A stretch of DNA of 64,000 nt, taken from positions 25,831-89,830 of the forward strand of contig WAPX01000044.1 of NCBI GenBank assembly GCA_015520485.1, in the 5' to 3' direction. A model generated the notes under the pieces. That model did no database searches. It had not been told where the DNA came from and saw nothing but the letters and a program-made list of their open reading frames with translations. This document shows, in pieces, positions 33,339 through 42,783 of the stretch. Every line of letters begins with the position of its first letter. Position 1 is the first letter of the stretch. The stretch comes from Archaeoglobaceae archaeon. GTDB taxonomy: Archaea > Halobacteriota > Archaeoglobi > Archaeoglobales > Archaeoglobaceae. A program made the position numbers and the translations under genes.

Positions 33339-34709
33339 GTGGATAATACAGTAGTCTTAGTCAACCCCAATGCAAATGTAGAAGTGATGAAAAGACTTGA
33401 CATAACAACTCCTCCTCTTGGTCTCGGATACTTAGCATCTGTGTTGAGAAAAGAAGGGTTTAAAGTTAAAATAATAGACGATGCAGTTGAAAAACTTGGA
33501 TTGAATAAACTTTTAAATAAAGTAAAAAACGCTTTAATTGTTGGCATAACCTCCACAACTCCAACTTTTAACGCTGCTCTGAAATATGCTCAAAAAATAA
33601 AAAACAGATTTCCAGAAATTTTTGTTGTTCTTGGTGGCGTTCACGTAACTTTCATGCCCTACGATGCACTGAAACACGAGTTCGTCGATGCTGTATGCAC
33701 TGGAGAAGGAGAGCACACGCTAAGAGAGGTAGCGGAAAGAGTTGAGCGTGGAAAAACTCTTGAAGGTGTTAAAGGTTTAATCTACAAAGAGGATGGAAAA
33801 ATAATAGACAACGGAAAAAGAGAGCCAATACGGGATCTCGACTCTCTACCCTTCCCCGCTTACGACCTGATGCCTCTTGACAGGTACACCGTTCTCGGAC
33901 ACAGAATGGAACACTTTCCGATGATTAGCTCCCGGGGCTGCCCTTTTGGTTGCAGGTACTGTTCATCTTCACTTTTTATGGGAAGAAAATTCAGGGCGAG
34001 AAGCGCCGAAAACGTCGTGGATGAGGTAGAGTGGCTTGTTAACGAGTTTAAGGCACAGTACATAGCGTTCAGCGACGATACTTTCACTTTAAACAGGAAA
34101 AGGGTTGAAGAAATATGCAGAGAACTCATAAACAGAGGAATCGAGGTAGAATGGAGCTGTTCTTCCAGAGTGGACACGATCAACAGAAGTATCCTCGAAA
34201 AGATGAAAAGAGCCGGGTGCTCGGCGATATACTACGGTGTTGAATCAGCAAGCCCAGCAATTCTCAGGTATTACAGGAAAAAAATAAATCTGGACATGGT
34301 GGAAAAAGCTGTAAAGCTGACGAAAGAATTTGGAATAATGACTATATGCTCTTTTATAATTGGTTCTCCATACGAAACCAAGGAGGACATGAAAGCTACA
34401 CTGAGGTTTGCCTTGAAACTTGATCCGGATTACGCGCAGTTCTCAATTTTAACTCCTTATCCGGGAACGGAAATATACGAGGAAGCAAAAGAAAAAGGTC
34501 TGCTTCTGAGCACGAACTTCGATGACTATACAGCGGGAAAACCAGTCCTGAGAAATATTTACATGTCTCCGGAAGAAATATCCAGATTCCTGAAGTACTG
34601 TTACCTGCGTTTTTATCTGAGACCGAAGTTTATTCTGAGAGAGTTAAGGAGGGGAAACTTCAAAGTAGCTCTGGAAGTTTTGCGCAGAGCTCTCAAAAAA
34701 GAGAGCTAA
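33339..34709 (+). CDS. Cobalamin-binding radical SAM enzyme
   Basis: The 456-residue protein has an N-terminal B12-binding domain (VLVNPNANVEVMKRLDITTP, TPPLGLGYLASVL, IVGITSTTPTFNAAL, VVLGGVHVTFMP), then the radical SAM domain with the cluster motif RGCPFGCRYCSS near residue 200 and GVESASPAILRYY, and a C-terminal helical region. Enzymes of this class perform methylations or ring changes on lipids, peptides or small molecules. The GTG start follows AGGGTGA. A substrate cannot be named. Confidence 0.9.
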   Translation: MDNTVVLVNPNANVEVMKRLDITTPPLGLGYLASVLRKEGFKVKIIDDAVEKLGLNKLLNKVKNALIVGITSTTPTFNAALKYAQKIKNRFPEIFVVLGGVHVTFMPYDALKHEFVDAVCTGEGEHTLREVAERVERGKTLEGVKGLIYKEDGKIIDNGKREPIRDLDSLPFPAYDLMPLDRYTVLGHRMEHFPMISSRGCPFGCRYCSSSLFMGRKFRARSAENVVDEVEWLVNEFKAQYIAFSDDTFTLNRKRVEEICRELINRGIEVEWSCSSRVDTINRSILEKMKRAGCSAIYYGVESASPAILRYYRKKINLDMVEKAVKLTKEFGIMTICSFIIGSPYETKEDMKATLRFALKLDPDYAQFSILTPYPGTEIYEEAKEKGLLLSTNFDDYTAGKPVLRNIYMSPEEISRFLKYCYLRFYLRPKFILRELRRGNFKVALEVLRRALKKES

Positions 34710-34901
34710 ATAAAACGTTATATTTTTTATTATTCTTTTACCCAGCGTTTGTTTATAATTTAAACGAAAGATTCAAGTATTAATTTAATAATACACTAAT
34801 TACTGAGATGCCGTATAGTTTTTAGCTATTTAACAGCTGATGAGGAGCTAATCATCTGTGTTTAAGTATTTCTGGGTTAAAAAAGGAATGGGGTGTCATA
34901 A

Positions 34902-35366
34902 ATGAAAAAAGTGGTAGGAAAAATTCTATACGCAACTGACTTCTCATCACAATCCGAAAAAGCTGCAGATTTCGTAAAAGCTCTTAAACCTGTATGTAAT
35001 AAAGTTGTAGTTCTTCATGTGGTGGACAGGGCAACCCTTGAGGCTTACGAGGACGCCATGCTGTGGTCTGGAAAGTTTGAAAGTCGTGATAAGCTTGTGG
35101 AAATGTTAACAAAAAAAGCTGAAAGTAAACTGCGGAAAATTGCTGAAAAATTTGAAAACGAGAGTTTTGAGGTCGAATTGAGTGTGGAACTTGGGAAACC
35201 ATGGAGAGTCATTCTCAATATTGCCGGGAGAGAGAAAGTGGATCTGATCGTTATTGGCTCTCACGGGTGTTCTCAAAACTCTCTATGTGATCTGGAAGCT
35301 GTGATTGGTTCAACTGCTGAAAAAGTTGTAAGACACTCGAATTTGCCGGTGGTGGTGGTAAAGTGA
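34902..35366 (+). CDS. Universal stress protein (UspA family)
   Basis: The 154-residue protein has the Usp fold: KILYATDFSSQSEKAADF at the start and the nucleotide loop VIGSHGCSQNSLCDLEAVIG, then STAEKVVRHSNLPVVVVK (G-x2-G-x9-G-S pattern, with the second Gly retained), so it probably binds ATP. A GGGGTGT site lies just upstream. The stop overlaps the GTG start of the transporter gene, so the two are coupled; Usp domains often modulate adjacent transporters. The 190-base AT-rich gap before it holds only the promoter. Confidence 0.88.
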   Translation: MKKVVGKILYATDFSSQSEKAADFVKALKPVCNKVVVLHVVDRATLEAYEDAMLWSGKFESRDKLVEMLTKKAESKLRKIAEKFENESFEVELSVELGKPWRVILNIAGREKVDLIVIGSHGCSQNSLCDLEAVIGSTAEKVVRHSNLPVVVVK

Positions 35367-36346
35367 AGAAAAAACTCATTAGATTAAACGTATTCTTCAG
35401 AAAGTACATGACTCTGTGGGTCTTTCTTTCCATTTTTCTGGGACTTGTACTGGGATACACATTTAGATTAAAGTTAAATTTTTTAATTTTACCACTTGTA
35501 TTCTTAATGATATATGTTATGATAGTACCAACACCGTTCTCACTTTTTGCTCGTGTTTTCATGTCGCCGAAGGAAATAATTCTCGGTCTGGTAAACATAC
35601 TGATAGTGGCTCCACTTGTAGCCTTTGCGATTTCCTCTGCGTTACTTGCGAATAATTTTACGACGGCTGGATTCACTCTTGCAGGAGCAGTACCTCCCGG
35701 AGGTATGAATGCCGCATGGACGGGTCTTCTTGGTGGAAACGTTCCTCTGGCTATAGTTCTTCAGGCCATCACTCTAATAATTTCTGTTATTCAGGTACCG
35801 TACACGCTGAAAATACTCGTCGGAACTTACGTCAGCGTGCCCGTAAACCTGCTTATGAGGAGTCTTGCCGTGCTCGTTTTTCTGCCATTGACTGCGGGTT
35901 TCCTTACAAGAGAGATGGCAATAAGAGGTGGTAAGGAAAATTTGATAGAGGACCTTCGTCCACTATTTCCGGTACTTTCCGGACTTGCCGCTCTTGCCGT
36001 CGTGTTTATAGCTGCTTCCCTTCAGGCGAAAAAAATAGTTTCAAATCCAGCTTTTATTTCACACACAGTTGTTGTTGCGCTGCTGTACTACGCCATACTC
36101 TTTGTTACGGGAACAGTCATATCCAGACTTGCGAAGCTGAATTACGAGAACGCCATACCAGTTGTGTATGGTGGTGCAACCAAGAACCTCTCTATAGCAA
36201 TAGCCCTTGCTGTATCTGCCTTTCACAACTCCGGAGTTATTTTAGCCATAATCGCATGCTTTATGGTTCAGATGCCGATGGCGAGTGTGTTTTTCAGAAT
36301 ACTACCGAAAATACTGGCTGCAAAAGACAGACAGCAAGATTTGTAA
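35363..36346 (+). CDS. BASS/ACR3-type membrane transporter (bile acid:sodium symporter family)
   Basis: The 327-residue protein has about ten membrane helices. Family features are FLGLVLGYTFRLKLNFLILP, FTLAGAVPPGGMNAAWTGL, the crossover region NVPLAIVLQAIT, and YGGATKNLSIAIALA near residue 272. It is in the BASS superfamily, closest in appearance to the arsenite/ACR3-like branch, but the conserved ACR3 Cys is not evident. The substrate is unknown. It is translationally coupled to the Usp protein (GTGA overlap). Confidence 0.8.
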   Translation: MKKKLIRLNVFFRKYMTLWVFLSIFLGLVLGYTFRLKLNFLILPLVFLMIYVMIVPTPFSLFARVFMSPKEIILGLVNILIVAPLVAFAISSALLANNFTTAGFTLAGAVPPGGMNAAWTGLLGGNVPLAIVLQAITLIISVIQVPYTLKILVGTYVSVPVNLLMRSLAVLVFLPLTAGFLTREMAIRGGKENLIEDLRPLFPVLSGLAALAVVFIAASLQAKKIVSNPAFISHTVVVALLYYAILFVTGTVISRLAKLNYENAIPVVYGGATKNLSIAIALAVSAFHNSGVILAIIACFMVQMPMASVFFRILPKILAAKDRQQDL

Positions 36347-36378
36347 AAATTCACCAAAATATTTATATTACTCACAGC

Positions 36379-36405
36379 AATATTCAAGTCAATGACTTGA
36401 ATATT
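36379..36405. promoter_or_regulatory. Perfect 13-bp inverted repeat operator of the regulator-ABC operon
   Basis: AATATTCAAGTCA, one central base, then TGACTTGAATATT: a perfect palindrome with one-base spacer. It starts nine bases after the TATA box (AAATATTTATATT, 36357-36369) and covers the expected start of transcription (about 36392), so a protein bound here would block transcription. The first gene of the operon is a winged-helix regulator, which probably binds this site. Confidence 0.75.
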
Positions 36406-36418
36406 CGAGGTGCTTAAC

Positions 36419-36751
36419 GTGTGCATGCATAGAGACGGAGCTGGCAGCGAGAACTTCAGGAGGTTCAGGAAAATAGTGAGAGCTCTTCACTGCCCGACCC
36501 GGTGGCTGATAATAGAGTGCCTCAAGGATAGAGAGATGAGCACGAGAGAACTGCTGGACTGCCTGCTCGAAAAAGAGAAGGTAACGATGACTGCTCTGTA
36601 CTACCATCTGTCCGAGCTGAAAAACGCCGGAATAGTCGAAATATCCGGTTATATGGAAGAAAAGGGTGGAGCTCCGCAAAAGGTCTGGAGGCTCAAGCTG
36701 AAAAAAGTGGAAATACCGCTGGTGGATGATGATGAGGGCGATAGAAGCTGA
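36419..36751 (+). CDS. ArsR-type winged-helix transcriptional regulator
   Basis: The protein is about 110 residues. FRKIVRALHCPTRWLIIECL, MSTRELLDCLLEKEKVTMTA, LYYHLSELKNAGIVEISGYM is an ArsR-like helix-turn-helix plus wing, with a C-terminal GGAPQKVWRL strand. The GTG at 36419 follows GAGGTG by six bases. It overlaps the ABC ATPase gene and lies just behind a perfect palindrome, so it is probably an autorepressor of the exporter operon. The effector is unknown. Confidence 0.82.
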   Translation: MCMHRDGAGSENFRRFRKIVRALHCPTRWLIIECLKDREMSTRELLDCLLEKEKVTMTALYYHLSELKNAGIVEISGYMEEKGGAPQKVWRLKLKKVEIPLVDDDEGDRS

Positions 36752-37637
36752 AAACCTGAAAAAGCGTTTTGGAAGCGTGGAGGCTTTGAAGGGGATAACT
36801 TTTCACGTAAAAAGAGGAGAAGTATTTGGATATCTGGGAATGAACGGGGCGGGAAAGACAACTACTGTTAGAATTCTGACAGGTATAGTAAAACCCGATT
36901 CCGGATGTGCGAGAGTTATGGGTTTTGATGTTTCTGAAGATACGTTAAGGGCTAAGGAGGTAATCGGAGTTCTTCCAGAAGTTTCAAACGCATATCCTGA
37001 TCTGACAGCGTGGCAGAACGTCATGTTTACGGCAGAACTGTACGGAATGAGCAAAAGAGAGGCTGAAAAAAGAGCAGAGGAGCTGCTCAGGGAATTTGGA
37101 ATTTACGACAGAAGAAACAGCAGAGTTAGGGGCTTTTCCAAGGGAATGAAGCAGAGGCTGATGTTCTGCATGGCTCTGATAAGTGATCCGGAAGTAATAT
37201 TTCTCGACGAACCGACGAGCGGTTTGGACGTTTTAAGTGCGAGAATGATAAGAGAGAAAGTGCTGGAGCTTGCAAAAAGCGGGAAAACTATTTTTCTGAC
37301 TTCACACAACATGAACGAGGTTAACCTTCTGTGCGACAGGGTCGCAATAATAAACAGGGGAAAAATAGTCGTGATAGATACACCCGGCAATATAAGGGCA
37401 AGAGTTGGTGGCAGCGTCGCTCTCGAAATACGCTTCGACAGGGCAGTAGAGCTTCCAGCAGAATTCAGGTCAAAGAAGGTGGGAGACAAGTACGTTGTTT
37501 ACACCACAGACGTTCACGAAGCTTTTTGCAGCGTTGCTGATTTTGCAAGAGGGGCTGGTGTAAAAGTTCTGGAAGTCAATACGAGGTCTCCAACGCTTGA
37601 AGATGCTTTTCTTTCCGTACTGGGGGTGGTAAACTGA
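36732..37637 (+). CDS. ABC transporter ATP-binding protein (drug/ABC-2 exporter type)
   Basis: The protein is about 301 residues. It has Walker A YLGMNGAGKTTTVRILTG, the signature RGFSKGMKQRLMFCMAL, Walker B VIFLDEPTSGLD and the switch LTSHNMNEVNLLCDR, plus a C-terminal domain as in CcmA/DrrA-type exporters. Three tandem ATGs occur; the third (36732) is best spaced from GGTGG. The gene overlaps the regulator by 20 bases and the permease by four. Confidence 0.92.
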   Translation: MRAIEAENLKKRFGSVEALKGITFHVKRGEVFGYLGMNGAGKTTTVRILTGIVKPDSGCARVMGFDVSEDTLRAKEVIGVLPEVSNAYPDLTAWQNVMFTAELYGMSKREAEKRAEELLREFGIYDRRNSRVRGFSKGMKQRLMFCMALISDPEVIFLDEPTSGLDVLSARMIREKVLELAKSGKTIFLTSHNMNEVNLLCDRVAIINRGKIVVIDTPGNIRARVGGSVALEIRFDRAVELPAEFRSKKVGDKYVVYTTDVHEAFCSVADFARGAGVKVLEVNTRSPTLEDAFLSVLGVVN

Positions 37638-38368
37638 ACGTTTTAAAGAGTTTTGCCGTAGCCAGAAAAGACATTGCAATGTACTACACAAAAGGGCCCG
37701 TGGTAATATTTGGTGTTTTACTCCCTCTGTTCCTGTTCCTGGCCTTTTGCATTGGAAGGAATTTGTCCTCAGAGTTTTTGATTGCTGGATTAGTTTCAAT
37801 AACGGTCTTTTTCTCGTCCACTTCAGTTTCACCAGCCGTAGCTCCATGGGAGGGTCAGATGAGAACGCTTGAGAGAATAATTTCCTGCCCGGTGGACGTT
37901 AAAACCATAATTCTTGGAGACGTTCTGGCTTCAATGGCTTTCGGATTCATAATTTCGATAGCTCCCCTGCTGATAGGTGTGGGAATAAAAACATTCCCCA
38001 CCAACGTGCCGGTGCTGCTTGGAGGCATGGCGATATCTGCGTTCTGCTTCTCGAGCCTTGGGTCTCTGATTTCGGCGTACCCCTCAAACCTTCCGTCCAC
38101 AATAATGATGATTTCCTCTCTCGTCAGATTTCCACTCGTTTTTCTGAGCGGGATATTCATTCCCGTCTTTAAGCTGCCTCTGTGGGGTAAGGCTTTAGCC
38201 TACGCGTCTCCCCTAACGTACTTTACCGACATAGCCCGATACTCGTACGGGTTGAAACCGGCACTTCCCCTCCACGTCGATTTCGCAGTGTTAATTCTGT
38301 ACTCCATTCTGTTTTTCGCTTTAGCTGTAAAGCTGCACGAAAAGGCAATTCTGGTGAGGATATTTTAA
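37634..38368 (+). CDS. ABC-2 type exporter permease, probable CTG start
   Basis: The protein is about 244 residues with six membrane helices: SFAVARKDIAMYYTKGPVVI at the N terminus, LPLFLFLAFCIGRNL, and SPLTYFTDIARYSYG near the C terminus. The first ATG in frame (37679) would cut off the conserved N-terminal VARKD segment. The frame continues upstream to a CTG at 37634 that overlaps the ATPase stop (CTGA) and lies just after GGGGGTGGT, a strong ribosome site. A CTG start is therefore proposed. Confidence 0.8.
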   Translation: MNVLKSFAVARKDIAMYYTKGPVVIFGVLLPLFLFLAFCIGRNLSSEFLIAGLVSITVFFSSTSVSPAVAPWEGQMRTLERIISCPVDVKTIILGDVLASMAFGFIISIAPLLIGVGIKTFPTNVPVLLGGMAISAFCFSSLGSLISAYPSNLPSTIMMISSLVRFPLVFLSGIFIPVFKLPLWGKALAYASPLTYFTDIARYSYGLKPALPLHVDFAVLILYSILFFALAVKLHEKAILVRIF

Positions 38369-38442
38369 AGTTTTTACGTTTTTTTAACTTTTTTGCCTTA
38401 ATTAAGTTTTATAAAATAAATAAATTTATAAGCTCAAAACTT

Positions 38443-38790
38443 TCAACGCCTCACAAGCTCCTCCGCTATATCTCCTGCAATCGGTAGCTTGAACCACTCA
38501 CCCTGATAAGCTTTAAACATGCACAGAAGCCAGATTACGAACGTCAGTATTCTAAAGAGGGACACTACAAGCACGCTTGTAAATACGCCAATAAATGGCA
38601 TAAAAGCAGACAGACCTGAAAACCAGCTCACAATCCAGAGACCGGCAAAAACCACCACCGACTGCATGGCGTGGAATCTGACGAAATCGCTGTCCTTCTC
38701 AAGCATAAGGAAAAGTATTCCCGACACTATACCGAGCAGGTAACAGAGTGCTCCTGCAACGTTTTCATCCAGCCCTGTTGACGACTTCAT
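38443..38790 (-). CDS. DUF4870/Tic20-like small membrane protein
   Basis: The 115-residue protein has three to four helices. LDENVAGALCYLLGIVSGIL, KDSDFVRFHAMQSVVVFAG and FRILTFVIWLLCMFKAYQGE are the usual DUF4870 blocks, ending in KLPIAGDIAEE. The function is unknown. It stands alone on the minus strand. The flanking gaps (38369-38442 and 38791-39004) are AT-rich and hold only promoter-like sequence. Confidence 0.8.
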   Translation of the reverse strand: MKSSTGLDENVAGALCYLLGIVSGILFLMLEKDSDFVRFHAMQSVVVFAGLWIVSWFSGLSAFMPFIGVFTSVLVVSLFRILTFVIWLLCMFKAYQGEWFKLPIAGDIAEELVRR

Positions 38791-39004
38791 ACTTTCCCTC
38801 TTTCACGCGTCTTAAAACAGTTTAACTGAGCGTTAGCTGTTTAAACGATTTGTGGAATTTATAAATATTTCTAAAAATTCAGATTTTTGTTAAATATGTT
38901 ACGATTTCTCCGTTACTTTTCACCACAACACAGGCCATCGGACAGAACTCTCAGTTTGAGAGTTTCTCACTGTTATATATTTCTGACATAACTTAGATGT
39001 ATTC

Positions 39005-39643
39005 ATGAAAGAGGCAGCAATGTTTGGAGACCTTATCGTAAAAATGGAAAGGTACCGTTACAACCTGATCGCATCCACGAGCTGGGTGATTTTTGGGATG
39101 CTGTTCGGTGGAGCAGTAATGCTGTTTAACGGAGTGACACTGCTCATCGGCTACAATCCTCTTTACGTTGCAGCATGCCTGATATCTGCCGGAATGGCTG
39201 GAGCTTTCGTGTTCCGCTCGATGTGGAGGCTCACACCAAAAGACAGAGAGACAAAAAGGATGTGGCGCACCGGGTTGATATTGCTTGTTCTACCGTTTTT
39301 TGTTACCTACGATATAATTCCGGGGTTTTTAACCCTTTCCCAGCTGCAGCAGTCCCTGTACTACTCTCTCGTGTGGTATCCCTCTCTCGGCTTTGGATTG
39401 ATACTCCTCGGCGTATCTGCAGAACTGAGAGATAAGCTGCTCACGACCAGAACGATTACACTCTCCGGAATTGCAATTGCCGCGAGCTCAGCGTTATTTA
39501 TACCTCTCTTAGGGCTCGTAACCACCTACAGAGGTGTGATGGCACTGAACATGATAGCGGGTTCGATGATGATGCTGATATACTTTGGAAGTTTTCTTGT
39601 GAGCTTTTTCAGGGCCACGAAAGCGTTTATTTCACAAGTATGA
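39005..39643 (+). CDS. Polytopic membrane protein paired with a winged-helix regulator
   Basis: The 212-residue protein has about six hydrophobic helices (NLIASTSWVIFGMLFGGAVM; LIGYNPLYVAACLISAGMAG; YSLVWYPSLGFGLILLGV). I do not recognise a family. A TATA box (TTATATAT, 38973-38980) is 27 bases before the ATG, so a leaderless mRNA is likely. The next gene, six bases on, is a small DNA-binding protein that may control it. Confidence 0.6.
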   Translation: MKEAAMFGDLIVKMERYRYNLIASTSWVIFGMLFGGAVMLFNGVTLLIGYNPLYVAACLISAGMAGAFVFRSMWRLTPKDRETKRMWRTGLILLVLPFFVTYDIIPGFLTLSQLQQSLYYSLVWYPSLGFGLILLGVSAELRDKLLTTRTITLSGIAIAASSALFIPLLGLVTTYRGVMALNMIAGSMMMLIYFGSFLVSFFRATKAFISQV

Positions 39644-39649
39644 AGTCCT

Positions 39650-39943
39650 ATGAAGTTCGACGAAGAGATTCTAAATCCAAAAAGGTTTGCCATACTCTCA
39701 GTTCTTTTTCTTTGCAGGAGAATGACCGAAGGGGAGCTTGCGAAAGCTGCTGAAGTACAGTGGGGAAGCCTGAGCACGCATTTGAACAGGCTGGAAAAGA
39801 AGGGGTACATTAAAAGGAGAAAAGCCATAACGGGAAGTGGTGTCAGAACAGTTGTGGAAATAACGGAGTACGGCTACAAAAAGTACTGCGAAGAAATTGA
39901 AAAGCTGAAAAACGTTATAAACACGGTTGAAGATAACTTGTAA
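39650..39943 (+). CDS. Winged-helix (MarR/PadR-like) transcriptional regulator
   Basis: The 97-residue protein is essentially a winged helix: LNPKRFAILSVLFLCRRMTE, GELAKAAEVQWGSLSTHLNR, LEKKGYIKRRKAITGSGVRT and a C-terminal helix EEIEKLKNVI. It starts six bases after the membrane protein gene; such pairs are common in archaea. The target is unknown. Confidence 0.82.
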   Translation: MKFDEEILNPKRFAILSVLFLCRRMTEGELAKAAEVQWGSLSTHLNRLEKKGYIKRRKAITGSGVRTVVEITEYGYKKYCEEIEKLKNVINTVEDNL

Positions 39944-39950
39944 ACTACAA

Positions 39951-40475
39951 TTATATTTTACCCTTCAGGTATTCTCTGCCTTCCTCCACCACTATCTTGC
40001 ACGGAGTCGGCATTTTCTGGGCTGCTCTGTTTAGCGCGGCTTTTGCAAAATCAAAGAACTCTGGCTTTGTCCAGATACTCATTATCTTCGTTCCCGGAAA
40101 GACTCTCGCAGCCAGCCCCACCGGTTTTCCAAATGCGGCTCTCATTCCCTGCGAAATTCTGTCAGCTCCAGCACCAACGGCCATTCTGTGCTCCCTGAGT
40201 ATGTGGTGCGGATATATTCTGACCTTGAGGAAGTAGTTGCTGCTTCCCGCCCTCCTCGATATGTACTTGTTTGCCGCTATACGTGCTGCTTCAAGAGCTG
40301 TGTCTCTTACCTGAACTCCTTCCTCTGCTACGAGAGTTAGCTTAACGGGAAACTGTGCTTTTTTGTTTCCCATCTCGAACTGTCTGAGTCTGATACCGGG
40401 AACTCCGTCTATGTATTCCTTTCTCGTGTAAGGTCTCTCCAATCTTCTGAACATTCTTGCAGGCTTTTTCGCCAA
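39951..40475 (-). CDS. rpl10e: Large ribosomal subunit protein L10e (uL16)
   Basis: The 174-residue protein begins AKKPARMFRRLERPYTRKEY and includes DGVPGIRLRQFEMGNK, ISRRAGSSNYFLKVRIYPHH and GADRISQGMRAAFGKPVG, all L10e landmarks. It sits near the peptidyl-transferase and tRNA sites of the 50S subunit. The start is the TTG at 40475, six bases after GGGGGTG; the GTG at 40484 is part of that site. Confidence 0.95.
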   Translation of the reverse strand: MAKKPARMFRRLERPYTRKEYIDGVPGIRLRQFEMGNKKAQFPVKLTLVAEEGVQVRDTALEAARIAANKYISRRAGSSNYFLKVRIYPHHILREHRMAVGAGADRISQGMRAAFGKPVGLAARVFPGTKIMSIWTKPEFFDFAKAALNRAAQKMPTPCKIVVEEGREYLKGKI

Positions 40476-40556
40476 CTCAAACACCCCCAGTTAGTATTTT
40501 CACCAGCTCCCCCTGTTATTTAAAAGTTCTCATCGGATATCTCCAATCCGCTCTCA

Positions 40557-41192
40557 TCATACACGCCTCAGCAGACCCAGAACCATTATGAGTAACAGAG
40601 CTGCAGTGAGTATTCCAGACACAGCAATGGCACTTCTGTCGCTTATTTTTCTCGCATGCTTTATGCCGTACCTCCAAAGCATGAACTGCCACGCTAAAAC
40701 TGCTAAACTCAGTATCACGTCTGCTCTGTAAATACCACTGCCTTTGAGAGCGAGTAAACCACTGGTTTCCACGATTTTTACCTTTACGAGTGTCAGGTAG
40801 TACCTGAAGGGGAAAACGACTATTGACGGCACGAGGGAGTATGCTGTAACCTTTACCGTGTCCTGAAAACTTCCCGAACCTCCAAAAATTGCTGACAGAG
40901 CGTAGAGAATTGCCGAAATTATTAACCATTCTACGAAAACTGCCACTGGCGCAAACACGACGGATAGCTTCGTGAACGAAGCTACTGCTTTTGCGATTTC
41001 TGCACTCGCCCCCTTCCTGATCATCATTTCGTAAATGGCGTGTGATAGGACCGGAGCTGTAATGGATGCAATTATACCTGATAAAACTGCTGTAATGACG
41101 ACTACTATTACCCCTCTCCACAGAGGTTTTTTCAACTCAACTTCTTCCCTGAAAAATCCGTCAGGGTCGAACAGAAGGTCAAAAATACCCAT
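40557..41192 (-). CDS. Yip1-domain membrane protein
   Basis: The 211-residue protein begins FDLLFDPDGFFREEVELKKP, the usual start of archaeal Yip1-family proteins, followed by five or six hydrophobic helices with a central LYALSAIFGGSGSFQDTVKV. The family is widespread and without a fixed function in archaea. A minus-strand TATA-like stretch lies near 41251-41260. Confidence 0.75.
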   Translation of the reverse strand: MGIFDLLFDPDGFFREEVELKKPLWRGVIVVVITAVLSGIIASITAPVLSHAIYEMMIRKGASAEIAKAVASFTKLSVVFAPVAVFVEWLIISAILYALSAIFGGSGSFQDTVKVTAYSLVPSIVVFPFRYYLTLVKVKIVETSGLLALKGSGIYRADVILSLAVLAWQFMLWRYGIKHARKISDRSAIAVSGILTAALLLIMVLGLLRRV

Positions 41193-41275
41193 GAACGGCA
41201 GAAAGCGTGAGGAAATATCAATTTTACTGTTGAAAGTCAGTAGTCCAACATATATGCTAAAAGTTTAGCTGATAA

Positions 41276-42238
<963 letters not shown>

Positions 42239-42247
42239 GGTGGTGTT

Positions 42248-42748
42248 ATGGTTGCATGTAATGATTCTACTAAAGTAGACAAAAGCGACAGGCTGGCGGT
42301 AAGCAAAATAAGGTGCGGTACCGTTATCGATCACATAAACGCAGGAAAGGCTTTGCTCGTTCTCAGGATTCTCGGAATAAAGCCGGGGTGCAGCGAGAGA
42401 GTTCTCATAGCGATGAACGTTCCGAGCAAGAAAATGGGGAAAAAGGACATAGTCAAGGTGGAAGGAAAGTACATAAGTGAAAAAGAGCTCGACAGAATAG
42501 CGCTCATATCCCCGAACGCAACGATTAACCTGATTGAAGAGTACGAGGTCAGCGAAAAAAGGAGGGTTGAACTGCCACCTGTTGTTGAAGGGATACTGAC
42601 GTGTCCGAACAGAAACTGCATAACCAACAGCAGAGAGCCAATAAAAAGCAGATTTCACGTAAAAATGGAGGGTAACAGAGTTAAGGTAACCTGCCACTAC
42701 TGCGGAAAGAAGATATACGAGCCTGACAGGTACATCGTGAGCAGGTAA
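42248..42748 (+). CDS. pyrI: Aspartate carbamoyltransferase regulatory chain
   Basis: The 166-residue protein has the nucleotide-binding N-terminal domain (SKIRCGTVIDHINAGKAL; LRILGIKPG) and the C-terminal zinc domain with CPNRNC and CHYCGKK (C-x4-C ... C-x2-C). It binds CTP/ATP and holds the PyrB trimers together. GAGGTGGTG precedes the ATG. Confidence 0.95.
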   Translation: MVACNDSTKVDKSDRLAVSKIRCGTVIDHINAGKALLVLRILGIKPGCSERVLIAMNVPSKKMGKKDIVKVEGKYISEKELDRIALISPNATINLIEEYEVSEKRRVELPPVVEGILTCPNRNCITNSREPIKSRFHVKMEGNRVKVTCHYCGKKIYEPDRYIVSR

Positions 42749-42783
42749 ATTTAGTTTTATTCAGACTCTATCTCGAGACTAAG

